NCBI GenBank assembly: GCA_903887415.1 | Contig: CAISPO010000012.1 | Coordinates: 1 to 64,000 of the forward strand | Reading direction: 5' to 3' | DNA length: 64,000 nucleotides | DNA from: an uncultured Bacteroidota bacterium | GTDB lineage: Bacteria > Bacteroidota > Bacteroidia > Chitinophagales > Chitinophagaceae | Shown here: positions 28,154-36,819 of the stretch, piece after piece | How the letters are laid out: each line of letters opens with the position of its first letter | Position numbering within the stretch: the stretch's first letter is position 1 | The notes under the pieces: model-generated | What the model saw: only the letters and a program-made list of their open reading frames with translations | The model's database searches: none | What the model was told of the DNA's origin: nothing | Program-made: the position numbers and the translations under genes

Positions 28154-28242
28154 AGCCTCAACGAAAGGCGGGCACATAGCCGAGTTGTATAGTAGTGATT
28201 TTGTTTTTACATTGCATAGAATAGAATAAAGATCAAAATACA

Positions 28243-30183
28243 GTGGCAAAAAAGAAACCCGTACTGAGAGCCGAGGCACCTAAGGCCCCGCCCCAGGTAC
28301 CCAACAGAAAACCGCAGCAACCTGCGGCCCCTACTCCATTTGTGATGAACGACAAATGGTACATCATTATATTGATGGCTATTGTATTCATTGTTAATGC
28401 GCGTACTATTGGTTATGAATATACATACGATGATGCGGTCTTTACTTCTAAGGGAAACCTCATAGACCTGCCCGATATTGGAGGGCTCAGATGCATACCA
28501 GGATTGTTCACACACGGCAAAAATTATTGCTTTGATAAAAGCAACAATGGCTCATACCGTCCACTGCTTCCTACCACATTTGCCATAGAGCATACTATAG
28601 TTGGCGGCTTTAATCCTTCTGTCAGCCATTTTGTAAATCTCGTTCTGGCCTGCATACTCATGATGCTGTTGTTCAGGATGCTACGCAAGATGCTGCCTGC
28701 GTACTCTCCTTACATACCTTTCCTGATCATACTACTCTTTGAGCTGCACCCGATACATACCGAGGTAATGGCCAGCGTGAAAAGCCGTGACGAGATACTG
28801 GCGCTTATGTTCAGTGTACTCAACTTGTTACAGACTTTTAAGTACATTGAAAATAACAAAACGAAGCACCTCATCCTTTCCTGTCTTTATTTCTTCATAG
28901 CCCTGCTGGCTAAGGAAAGCCCTGTTTGTTTTATCGCCATTGCTCCGCTAACCCTTTATTTTTTCACCAACGCTAATCTCAAAAAGATCGTTATCGCTTC
29001 TGCGCCTTATTATGCCATGACCGCGTTGTTTCTGCTGATACGTGGCATGATACTGGAATCGGGCGCGGGAGATGTGTCCATTACAGAAAATACATTTGCC
29101 GGCATTCATAATTTTGGCGATAAGATAGGCACCATACTGCGCATACAGCTTAAATACCTGGAGCTGCTCGTTTTTCCTTACCATTTGTCATTCGACTATT
29201 CTTACAACCAAATGCCGATAACTAATATTACCAATTACATTTCGATCATATCGCTGGCAATATTCACCGGGTTGTTTGTTTATGCCATTGCAAAGTTCAA
29301 AGACAAAAGTGTGATCGCCTATTGCATTCTCTTTTATTTCTTCGCAATGGGTGTTACCTCCGGCTTGCTCATACAGATAGGGGCCACTGCCGGTGAACGT
29401 TTTACATTCATTGGCTCGCTGGCTTTTTGTATAGTAGCTGTTCTGCTGCTGGCCCGCCTGTTCAAGTCGAACATAGCAACGGTTGATTACGCCCATGCGC
29501 GTAACCTGTCATATGTGGTGATCGGTATCTCGGTATTGTATGCAGGCCGGACAATGGCCCGTAATGAAGACTGGAGCAGCAACATGGCCCTTTTCAGAAG
29601 CGGCGTAGAGACCGCCCCCAATAGCTGGCGAAGCACCAATTGCCTGGCAGTGGAATACAAACGTATGGCCACCTCCGAGCCTAATCAGCAAATACAGGCT
29701 ACAGAGTGCGATTCGGCTATCAAATACTATAAGAAGTCAATAGCAATATACCCGCTTAAGGCCGATACTCATGCGGACTTGGGTGCCGTTTACTTTATGC
29801 TGAATCGTTTTGATTCCGCAAAAATTTACCTCGGGAACGCGCTGAACCTCAATCCAAAGCTGGCAAATGCAGCAGGCAATATGGGCACTCTTTATATGAA
29901 TCAAAAGGACTATGCCGATGCTTTACATTACTATAGGATAGTTGTAAAGGACAATCCGAATATAGATCAGACGTTTATCATGGCCCAGTTTAACCTTGGA
30001 GCGTGTTATTATAATTTGCAGAAAAAAGATTCATCGATAATTGAATTTAAAAGATCCTATCAAATATCGCCTGATTATTTCGACCATAATGCGGTTGTTT
30101 TTCTGGGTAGAATATACAGAGAGCAGAACAATATAGACTCGGCCGTGAAGTATGAGGGACTGGCAAGGCTGTTTAAAAAATAA
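28243..30183 (+). CDS. GT-C-like membrane glycosyltransferase with C-terminal TPRs, copy 2
   Basis: A 646-residue paralogue of the preceding gene, with a GTG start at 28243 giving M-A-K-K-K. The same features recur in order: Pro-rich cytoplasmic tail, Y-T-Y-D-D-A-V-F acidic loop, S-Y-R-P-L, E-L-H-P-I-H-T-E-V and A-S-V-K-S-R-D-E motifs, multiple helices to about residue 430, then TPRs. Upstream of both genes a stretch resembling TAGTAGT-n-ATTTTGTTTTTA is conserved, so regulatory DNA was duplicated too. Likely operon with 26228-28153 and 30215-31798. Confidence 0.72.
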   Translation: MAKKKPVLRAEAPKAPPQVPNRKPQQPAAPTPFVMNDKWYIIILMAIVFIVNARTIGYEYTYDDAVFTSKGNLIDLPDIGGLRCIPGLFTHGKNYCFDKSNNGSYRPLLPTTFAIEHTIVGGFNPSVSHFVNLVLACILMMLLFRMLRKMLPAYSPYIPFLIILLFELHPIHTEVMASVKSRDEILALMFSVLNLLQTFKYIENNKTKHLILSCLYFFIALLAKESPVCFIAIAPLTLYFFTNANLKKIVIASAPYYAMTALFLLIRGMILESGAGDVSITENTFAGIHNFGDKIGTILRIQLKYLELLVFPYHLSFDYSYNQMPITNITNYISIISLAIFTGLFVYAIAKFKDKSVIAYCILFYFFAMGVTSGLLIQIGATAGERFTFIGSLAFCIVAVLLLARLFKSNIATVDYAHARNLSYVVIGISVLYAGRTMARNEDWSSNMALFRSGVETAPNSWRSTNCLAVEYKRMATSEPNQQIQATECDSAIKYYKKSIAIYPLKADTHADLGAVYFMLNRFDSAKIYLGNALNLNPKLANAAGNMGTLYMNQKDYADALHYYRIVVKDNPNIDQTFIMAQFNLGACYYNLQKKDSSIIEFKRSYQISPDYFDHNAVVFLGRIYREQNNIDSAVKYEGLARLFKK

Positions 30184-30214
30184 TGAGAAATTAAAATTAC
30201 CGAAAAAATAAGTC

Positions 30215-31798
30215 ATGAAGGTCAATGAAAAATTAGCCCCGTACTTACCGGGTATTTTGCTGTTCGTTGTTTTGCTCATCGTGGGTCTCGCTACCTACAA
30301 AGATTACGGCATGGGATGGGATGAGCCAGCGCAGAGAGGGCCGGGCCTGCTCAGCTTCAATTATATTTATCACGGCAGCCAGGAACTCTTTCTCACCCCT
30401 TCAGATAATCACGGTGCTGGCTATGAGTTGCTGCTGATATTTATTGAAAAAGGGCTGAGGCTGAAGGACCCAAAGGCGATCTATGAAATGCGGCATATTG
30501 TAACGAATGTGTTTTTCCTCATCAGTTGCCTGTTTGCTTATGTGCTCGTGCTTCGCTTGTTTAAGGATAAGTGGCTGGCGACGCTCGCTTTTTTGATGCT
30601 GGCACTCAATCCCCGGCTTTACGGGCATTCATTTTTCAACAGTAAGGATATGCCCTTTCTGTATATGGTCATTATCATGCTTACACTTTGCCAGGCAGCA
30701 TTCGAGAAACAGAAAAAATGGCTGTTCCTGCTGCTGGGTATAGCAGCGGGCTATGCTACCAGTATAAGGATAATGGGCGTCATGCACTTCCTGTTCATCA
30801 TAGGCTTTTTAGTTATTGACATGCTCGCGGACATGAAGAAAAAAGAGAAGCCCACAAAGCAGCTCATACACATGGGTTTGTTTGTGCTGGGCTTTGTCTC
30901 ACTGCTTTATATGTCGTGGCCGTATATATGGAAGTCGCCGATAAAGAAATTTGGTGAGTCATTCACCAAAATGGCCAGTTTCGACTGGCATGTGTCCGTT
31001 CTGTTCCAGGGCCAGGCGATTAAGTCAACCGAGATACCGTGGAACTATTTCCCGGTATGGTTCATGATATCAAACCCACTGCTGTGGCTTGCAGCTGGCT
31101 TTGCCGGCGCAGTCCTAATCGCTTACGCTTTCATAAAAAAACCACTCACTTATTTCCAAAACACACCAGAACGTAATTTCGCACTTTATCTTGGCAGCTT
31201 CCTGGCCCCTATATTCGCTGTAATCATCTTGCATTCTGTGATCTATGACGATTGGCGGCACCTTTATTTCGTTTACCCGCCATTTGTATTCATGGCCATC
31301 TATGCGATACACAAATTCTGGAGCGGAAAAATAAAAATGGTATTACAGATAGCTTGTGGCCTGCAGTTGGCCGGGCTTGTCTTCTTCATGGTAAGAAACC
31401 ATCCATTCCCCCAGGTCTATTTCAATCCGCTGGTATCGCATGACGAGGAATACCTGCGCCGCAATTACGATTTCGAATATTGGGCATGCAGCTACAAACA
31501 GGGGCTGGATTACATCATAGCAAATGATACTTCCCGCCACATAAAGATCTGCTGTGAGCACAAGACACCCCTGGATAACAACATACTCATGCTGCCGGCA
31601 AAGGAGCGCGACCGTTTCGTATGGACAACCAGTGCGCCTGATGCCGACTATTTCATCACCAACTTCCGCCTTCACCCCACCGACTACCCGGATGATGTCC
31701 ACCCTTCCCCTAATATTGAGTATGAGATACAGGCGGAAAACAGTACGCTTATGCGGCTATATACCCCACGAGGGAAACGCGGGGCGATAGTAAAGTAA
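30215..31798 (+). CDS. Polytopic membrane glycosyltransferase (GT39/PMT-like)
   Basis: A 527-residue protein with about ten membrane helices. The first loop after helix 1 has M-G-W-D-E-P-A, the Asp-Glu motif of GT-C enzymes. N-S-K-D-M-P-F at about 140 is a second conserved loop of the PMT_2/GT39 group. The C-terminal 100 residues are soluble. It lies 31 bp after the TPR glycosyltransferase and lacks TPRs itself. Together the three genes suggest a small envelope glycosylation cluster; acceptors cannot be read from the sequence. Confidence 0.75.
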   Translation: MKVNEKLAPYLPGILLFVVLLIVGLATYKDYGMGWDEPAQRGPGLLSFNYIYHGSQELFLTPSDNHGAGYELLLIFIEKGLRLKDPKAIYEMRHIVTNVFFLISCLFAYVLVLRLFKDKWLATLAFLMLALNPRLYGHSFFNSKDMPFLYMVIIMLTLCQAAFEKQKKWLFLLLGIAAGYATSIRIMGVMHFLFIIGFLVIDMLADMKKKEKPTKQLIHMGLFVLGFVSLLYMSWPYIWKSPIKKFGESFTKMASFDWHVSVLFQGQAIKSTEIPWNYFPVWFMISNPLLWLAAGFAGAVLIAYAFIKKPLTYFQNTPERNFALYLGSFLAPIFAVIILHSVIYDDWRHLYFVYPPFVFMAIYAIHKFWSGKIKMVLQIACGLQLAGLVFFMVRNHPFPQVYFNPLVSHDEEYLRRNYDFEYWACSYKQGLDYIIANDTSRHIKICCEHKTPLDNNILMLPAKERDRFVWTTSAPDADYFITNFRLHPTDYPDDVHPSPNIEYEIQAENSTLMRLYTPRGKRGAIVK

Positions 31799-31861
31799 GG
31801 TCTTCTGCGAAAGGCACATATTCCTATGTTTTAAGGCTGCAAAGATAAACGTAGGCATGGC

Positions 31862-31890
31862 GTAGAGACGTTGCATTGCAACGTCTCTAC
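31862..31890. repeat. 29-bp perfect palindromic repeat
   Basis: GTAGAGACGTTGCA and its exact reverse complement flank a single T. It sits between two convergent genes. GTAGAGACG-type palindromes are, to my knowledge, abundant interspersed repeats in other bacterial genomes, including cyanobacteria. It could also act as a transcription barrier, although no T-tract follows. Confidence 0.85.
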
Positions 31891-31921
31891 ATAGCACAGA
31901 CCAACCGTTGCAATAACAATG

Positions 31922-33097
31922 TTAGCGGTTATCCGAAACAAACAATTCCGCGGCAATTTTATCAGCGAATAATTTACCCGCGTTGGTCAGCAATAATTTC
32001 CGGCCTTGCTGTATCAGCCATTTTTTTTCCATAAAGAGATGGCTGCTGTTCTCTACTTCTTTAGCACAAACGCTGTCCCATTCGCGGGCTATCCTATCCA
32101 GGTCGCAGCCCCACATGGTGCGCAGGGAGGTCATGATGTATTCGTTCAAGTGGGCGATTGGGCTTAGTTGCTCTTCCTCGTAGTTCAGCTTGTGATCCTG
32201 TAAAACGCCCTTTGCATACAAACCATTATTAGCAACATTCCACCTGCGCGAGGTGCCATTGAACGAATGCGCAGATGGCCCTATGCCCAGGTAATGGTGC
32301 CCCCACCAATAGTTAGTGTTGTGCACCGCATACTTGCCATTAGCCGCCAGGTTCGATATTTCGTAATGCTCATATCCCATAGATGCAGCCTGCTGCATGA
32401 GTATTTCAAACTGCCCCGCAGCTTGCTCCGGATCTACGGGTTGAGCTTTTTTGTGCGCTATGGCATATTGCAATGCTGTCTTATCTTCCACGGTAAGTGC
32501 ATAAGAGGAAAAGTGCGGTATGCTCATCTCCTTTACTTTAGAAAGATTGCCCTTCCAGGCAGCATCAGTAAGGCCGGGCGTACCGTAAATGAGATCAATG
32601 CTCAGGTTATCAAAACCCACATCTTGAGCGGCCTTTATAGCATAGTCAGCCTGCTGTGCATTGTGTGCGCGTTTCATATACAGCAGGTCATCTTCCCGGA
32701 AGGACTGCACACCTATACTGAATCGGTTCATCGGCGTGGCCCGCAGCGATTGCAAATAATGCTTATCCAGGTCATCGGGATTGGCCTCCAATGTACATTC
32801 TTTTAGCTCCTTTACCGGGTAGTATTTCAAAATGGCATCGAACAACCTGTTTATCTCGTCAGCCGAAAGCAGCGAGGGAGTGCCGCCGCCAAAATAAACG
32901 GTTTCTATCTCGATGCCCTGAAGATACTCTCGCTGCATCTCTATCTCCCGAAGCATGGCCTGCATTACATCATCCTTGTATTTCAACGACGTGGAAAAAT
33001 GGAAGTTGCAATACACACAGGCTTGTTTGCAAAAAGGGATATGCAGGTAAATACCCGCGGTTTTGGGGGGTGTTTCTTTGTGGGGTGTGAGTGGCAT
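31922..33097 (-). CDS. hemW: HemW-like radical SAM protein (heme chaperone family)
   Basis: A 391-residue radical SAM protein. The cluster motif P-F-C-K-Q-A-C-V-Y-C (Cys23, Cys27, Cys30) has the CxxxCxxC spacing, preceded by Y-L-H-I as in HemN/HemW. Y-F-G-G-G-T-P-S is the SAM-binding glycine motif, and G-V-Q-S-F follows. The length and the absence of an extra N-terminal extension fit HemW, often misannotated as coproporphyrinogen III oxidase; HemW binds heme and hands it to target proteins. A TACCTTTG box ends only 5 bases upstream of its ATG, so its mRNA should be nearly leaderless. Confidence 0.9.
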   Translation of the reverse strand: MPLTPHKETPPKTAGIYLHIPFCKQACVYCNFHFSTSLKYKDDVMQAMLREIEMQREYLQGIEIETVYFGGGTPSLLSADEINRLFDAILKYYPVKELKECTLEANPDDLDKHYLQSLRATPMNRFSIGVQSFREDDLLYMKRAHNAQQADYAIKAAQDVGFDNLSIDLIYGTPGLTDAAWKGNLSKVKEMSIPHFSSYALTVEDKTALQYAIAHKKAQPVDPEQAAGQFEILMQQAASMGYEHYEISNLAANGKYAVHNTNYWWGHHYLGIGPSAHSFNGTSRRWNVANNGLYAKGVLQDHKLNYEEEQLSPIAHLNEYIMTSLRTMWGCDLDRIAREWDSVCAKEVENSSHLFMEKKWLIQQGRKLLLTNAGKLFADKIAAELFVSDNR

Positions 33098-33102
33098 TGG
33101 GG

Positions 33103-33110
33103 CAAAGGTA
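33103..33110 (-). promoter_or_regulatory. -7 box of hemW
   Basis: Reads TACCTTTG on the minus strand, 5 bases before the ATG at 33097. It matches the Bacteroidota -7 element TAnnTTTG. No clear -33 box. Confidence 0.55.
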
Positions 33111-33138
33111 GGGGATAATGGAACCCCTCTAATCTTAT

Positions 33139-33444
33139 CTATTTGCGATATTTCTTACGGGGACTGCGTTTATGATGATATACAGCCACAATTACAACTC
33201 TTTGAATCTTCTCTTCAATAAAATAAACTATGGTAAAGGGATACCTGTTGGTGCTCACTTCATGATAATTTCGAAACAGGTTTTTATATTTCCTTGGGTT
33301 GCTGCTAATACTATCTAGTCTATTATCAATAGCTTTAATAAAACCTTCAGCTGCGGCTCGACTTCTGTCTTCGTACCATTTTATAGCGTCTGCATATTCT
33401 TCAGATGCTATTTCGCGGTAAGTTATTTGATACATACCGATCAT
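33139..33444 (-). CDS. RelE/ParE-family toxin
   Basis: A 101-residue protein with the RelE/ParE fold pattern: E-Y-A-D-A-I-K-W-Y-E near the start, S-S-N-P-R-K-Y in the middle, and Y-P-F-T-I-V-Y-F then V-V-I-V-A-V-Y-H-H-K-R at the end. Relatives inhibit translation by mRNA cleavage or poison gyrase; the sequence does not decide which. Its ATG overlaps the antitoxin stop as ATGA (33441-33444), so the two are co-translated, antitoxin first. Confidence 0.85.
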   Translation of the reverse strand: MIGMYQITYREIASEEYADAIKWYEDRSRAAAEGFIKAIDNRLDSISSNPRKYKNLFRNYHEVSTNRYPFTIVYFIEEKIQRVVIVAVYHHKRSPRKKYRK

Positions 33445-33680
33445 TTTGACTTACCTAACATTTTCTTTATTCGTTTGTCCATCGCTTCACGCGTAATGAC
33501 TTTGCCGTCTTTTTTATATTCCGCATAACGTTTGTCCAGTTCAGCCTTAAATTCATCAGTATAATCTTCCTCCTCATGCTTTATGCTCTCCTCGAAAAGA
33601 GTATAGATTGCCGCTGCTTTTTTATCTTCTATTGTGTCAATAAAATGATGCAATTTCTGGCGGATACCTGTGGTATTCAT
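33441..33680 (-). CDS. Antitoxin of the RelE-type module
   Basis: A 79-residue acidic protein just upstream of the toxin, overlapping by ATGA. The N-terminus I-R-Q-K-L-H-H-F-I-D-T-I-E-D-K-K-A-A-A-I-Y is a helical region shared with proteins at 43403-43642 and 56774-57022. The C-terminal half (K-A-E-L-D-K-R-Y-A-E-Y and T-R-E-A-M-D-K-R-I) should wrap the toxin. Some addiction-module antitoxins repress their own promoter, but no operator was identified here. Confidence 0.82.
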   Translation of the reverse strand: MNTTGIRQKLHHFIDTIEDKKAAAIYTLFEESIKHEEEDYTDEFKAELDKRYAEYKKDGKVITREAMDKRIKKMLGKSK

Positions 33681-33781
33681 ATCTTGAAGAATTTCTGCAA
33701 ATTTACTGTTTTAATTAAATAAACTTAGAAGTGTGATTTTTGCAGTTCATAAGCCCACTACCTAAAATCGCCCCATTGGCT

Positions 33782-33789
33782 TACTTTTG
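33782..33789 (+). promoter_or_regulatory. -7 box of the E1 dehydrogenase gene
   Basis: TACTTTTG, 16 bases before the ATG at 33806. Matches TAnnTTTG. No -33 TTTG at the expected distance. Confidence 0.5.
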
Positions 33790-33805
33790 CCATCAAATAC
33801 ACATT

Positions 33806-35782
33806 ATGCAATTCGACCGCAAAAACCTTTCTGATATAGAGCTCACTGAAATGTACAAAGAGCTCCTGCGCCCCAGGATGATCGAGGAGAAGATGCTGGT
33901 GCTGCTGCGCCAGGGAAAGATCAGTAAGTGGTTTAGCGGTATAGGACAGGAGGCGATAGCAGTTGGCGCTACGTTAGCGCTGGACAGCGACGAGTACATT
34001 ATGCCCATGCACCGCAACCTGGGCGTATTCACTACACGAAAAATGCCGTTTGATAGACTGTTCATGCAGTGGCAGGGCAGCAAGGAAGGTTTTAGCAAGG
34101 GCCGGGAGCGTTCTTTCCATTTTGGCGCTAACGAATACCATATCTGCGGCATGATCTCCCACCTCGGCCCGCAGCTTGCCATTGCCGATGGCGTGGCGCT
34201 GGCACATAAACTGAAAAAGGAAAAGAAGGTGTCACTGGCTTTCAGCGGCGATGGCGGCACAAGTGAAGGAGACTTTCATGAAGCGCTCAATGTAGCTGCT
34301 GTGTGGGGCCTGCCGGTCATATTCATAATAGAAAATAACGGCTATGGCCTCAGCACGCCCAGCAACGAGCAGTTTATCTGCAAGCAGCTCGCCGATAAGG
34401 CAGTGGGCTACGGCATGAAGGGCATCACTATTGATGGTAATAACATACTTGAAGTATATAAAGAGATCACCAAGGCCCGGCTATACTGCATTACCGAGCA
34501 GAAACCAATACTGATCGAGTGCATGACCTTCCGTATGCGCGGCCACGAGGAGGCCAGCGGTGTGAAATATGTGCCCAAAGAGCTTTTTGAAGAATGGGCC
34601 AAGAAAGACCCTGTGCAGAATTATGAAGATTTTCTAAGGTCCGAAAATCTCCTGGATGATAAAAAGATAGAAGCCATACGGGCCAGGATCCAGAAGGAAA
34701 TTGAAGACGGAATAGCCACGGGTTTTTCAGCCCCCGAAGTGGTGGCCAATACAAATGAGGAAGTGGCCGATGTTTATGCACCACTTAACGCTTCCACACG
34801 GCATCCGGTTGCGGCTGGCCCGGAAAAAAAATTCATACAGGCGATTACCGAAGGACTAAAACAAAGTATGGAGCACCACCCCAACCTGGTGTTGATGGGA
34901 CAGGACATAGCCGAGTACGGTGGCGCCTTTAAGGTAACCGAAGGATTTGTTGCCCAATTTGGAAAAGAGCGTGTGCGCAATACACCACTCTGCGAGAGCG
35001 CGATCGTGGGCACTGCGCTTGGTTTGTCCATCAAAGGCTTTAAGTCTATGATGGAAATGCAGTTTGCTGATTTTGCCACAGTTGGTTTTAACCAGATCAT
35101 CAATAACCTTGCTAAGATCCATTACCGCTGGGGCCAGAATGCCGATGTAGTGATACGCATGCCCACCGGTGGCGGCGTGGGCGCGGGGCCGTTCCACTCA
35201 CAAAGCAATGAGGCATGGTTTGTCCATACCCCGGGGCTCAAGGTGGTGTACCCCTCCACACCCGAAGATGCGAAAGGTCTATTAATAGCTGCTTTTGAAG
35301 ACCCTAACCCGGTGATGTACTTTGAGCATAAGGCGCTTTACCGCAGTATCAGCGGCAATGTGCCGGATGAATATTACAGTGTTGAAATAGGCAAAGCCCG
35401 CGTTATGCGCCAAGGAAGCGATATCAGCATCATTACCTATGGTATGGGTGTGCATTGGGCTACAGCTTACGCCGACAACCATCCGGATGTATCCTTTGAT
35501 ATATTGGATCTGCGCACCCTGTTACCGCTGGATTATGCAGCAATACAGGCATCAGTGTTGCGAACAGGCAAAGTGCTGCTGCTGCACGAGGATACGCTTA
35601 TCGGCGGCATAGGCGGCGAGCTGGCAGCATGGATCTCTGAAAACTGCTTTGAGAACCTGGATGCACCTATAGTGCGCTGTGCGGGGTTGGATACACCTAT
35701 CCCTTTTGCCATACCGCTGGAGCAGAACTTTATGGCCAGCAGCAGGCTGGATGCCTCTGTGCAGAAATTGATGTCTTATTGA
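33806..35782 (+). CDS. 2-oxoacid dehydrogenase E1, fused alpha and beta subunits
   Basis: A 658-residue protein from the ATG at 33806. The N-terminal half is E1-alpha, with the thiamine diphosphate motif starting G-D-G-G-T-S-E-G-D at 148 and ending E-N-N-G-Y about 30 residues later. R-M-R-G-H-E near 250 is the phosphorylation-loop region. From about 345 the protein is E1-beta, with G-Q-D-I-A-E-Y-G-G-A-F-K-V-T and F-A-D-F. Such fusions are common in Bacteroidota and feed pyruvate or branched-chain 2-oxoacids to a lipoyl E2. E2 and E3 are not nearby, so the exact substrate is unresolved. Confidence 0.9.
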   Translation: MQFDRKNLSDIELTEMYKELLRPRMIEEKMLVLLRQGKISKWFSGIGQEAIAVGATLALDSDEYIMPMHRNLGVFTTRKMPFDRLFMQWQGSKEGFSKGRERSFHFGANEYHICGMISHLGPQLAIADGVALAHKLKKEKKVSLAFSGDGGTSEGDFHEALNVAAVWGLPVIFIIENNGYGLSTPSNEQFICKQLADKAVGYGMKGITIDGNNILEVYKEITKARLYCITEQKPILIECMTFRMRGHEEASGVKYVPKELFEEWAKKDPVQNYEDFLRSENLLDDKKIEAIRARIQKEIEDGIATGFSAPEVVANTNEEVADVYAPLNASTRHPVAAGPEKKFIQAITEGLKQSMEHHPNLVLMGQDIAEYGGAFKVTEGFVAQFGKERVRNTPLCESAIVGTALGLSIKGFKSMMEMQFADFATVGFNQIINNLAKIHYRWGQNADVVIRMPTGGGVGAGPFHSQSNEAWFVHTPGLKVVYPSTPEDAKGLLIAAFEDPNPVMYFEHKALYRSISGNVPDEYYSVEIGKARVMRQGSDISIITYGMGVHWATAYADNHPDVSFDILDLRTLLPLDYAAIQASVLRTGKVLLLHEDTLIGGIGGELAAWISENCFENLDAPIVRCAGLDTPIPFAIPLEQNFMASSRLDASVQKLMSY

Positions 35783-35820
35783 TAGCGCTTTGCGGCATCA
35801 AATGGCATTTTGGCTGATCA

Positions 35821-35840
35821 CTTTTGAATTTTGCCTTTTT
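35821..35840. repeat. T-rich leader repeat
   Basis: A segment reading CTTTTGAATTTTGCCTTTTT, closely related to the 23-bp repeat at 52504-52526 and 52663-52685. It lies 34 bases upstream of the lipoprotein gene start. Confidence 0.55.
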
Positions 35841-35873
35841 ATAGGGTACATTAGCGGGTGAAACACGCTTTGT

Positions 35874-36719
35874 ATGAATAAACGGTCGTTATATATTGCT
35901 TTGCTTACAGGATCACTTTTGTTTTCCTGCAAGAATATGCCCCCTCAAAATCACGGGCCTATTGTGCTTGGCGATTCATCAACCATCGTTACAGAGAACG
36001 ACCCTCAAAAACTGAAAGACCTAGTAACCGATCTGCAGCCAGTGATTCCAGTACCTGAGAATAAAGACTCTGCTGAAAGCAATCCACCTGCCGCAGACAC
36101 CAGTAAAAAAACAACCACCGCAACCACGCCGGTTGCAAAACAGGTGCAGCCCGCACAACCGTTACCCAATGTAGCCGGCCTCCGGGCAGACTTTAAAGAT
36201 GTATCTATACTCATCCCCGGCGTCAACGCAAAGCTGGCTGGAAAACCGAATCTGGAGAAGGCCAATGGCGCAGTTTATAGCCTCAGCAGCGGTGAGATAA
36301 ATGGCAACACATTGCGGGTTACCGGCAATGTCATTAAAGTATCCCAGCGGTATCAATCGGTTGTTGTGTTGAAAAATGAACTGGGTACACTACCTATAGA
36401 ATCATTGTCTGTAACCACGGATTGGGAAACAATAAAAGGCAACAACAATCAATATAAGATAACAGATCTCGACGCCAAGTCATTGGAATATCCGCAGGTG
36501 AACGGCAACGCTATCCGCAGCGCTGTGGGCAAGTCGGCAAAACGCCATCACTTCAGCCGCAGAAAAGTACAGGAATGGGAAAGCAGCGTACATCATCTAC
36601 GCGCTGTGAACCAGAAGCCGCTATACATCATGCTCCGCTCTGTAATGTGGAAGATTGATGGCAAGGATGCCAACGGCAAAATGTTCTCCAAGCAGATCAG
36701 GATAGATATCCCGATGTAA
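35874..36719 (+). CDS. Lipoprotein of unknown function
   Basis: A 281-residue predicted lipoprotein; the lipobox Leu-Phe-Ser-Cys places lipid on Cys19. A Pro/Thr-rich linker (about 60-100) precedes a folded part (about 105-220). The stretch near 222-245 is unusually rich in Arg, His and Trp, and the +1 frame over the same bases reads more like normal protein (A-E-K-Y-R-N-G-K-A-A-Y-I-I-Y). Two compensating indels are possible there. The final 35 residues (W-K-I-D-G-K-D-A-N-G-K) look native. No family recognised. Confidence 0.65.
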   Translation: MNKRSLYIALLTGSLLFSCKNMPPQNHGPIVLGDSSTIVTENDPQKLKDLVTDLQPVIPVPENKDSAESNPPAADTSKKTTTATTPVAKQVQPAQPLPNVAGLRADFKDVSILIPGVNAKLAGKPNLEKANGAVYSLSSGEINGNTLRVTGNVIKVSQRYQSVVVLKNELGTLPIESLSVTTDWETIKGNNNQYKITDLDAKSLEYPQVNGNAIRSAVGKSAKRHHFSRRKVQEWESSVHHLRAVNQKPLYIMLRSVMWKIDGKDANGKMFSKQIRIDIPM

Positions 36720-36728
36720 ACAGGCGCA

Positions 36729-36819
36729 TTTAGCAATTAAGTCACTGAGCGATTATGATACACTCCCTCAACAAAGCAGGTACATTAAGCCATTGAGTAA
36801 TTAAGCCATTGAGCCATTA
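36729..36819. repeat. Degenerate TTAAGCCATTGAG repeat cluster
   Basis: TTAAGCCATTGAGTAA (36785-36800) is followed directly by a second copy at 36801-36819 ending in GAGCCATTA, with a diverged version at 36729-36758. The last copy runs into the stop codon of rpiB. This is simple-repeat spacer DNA. Confidence 0.6.
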
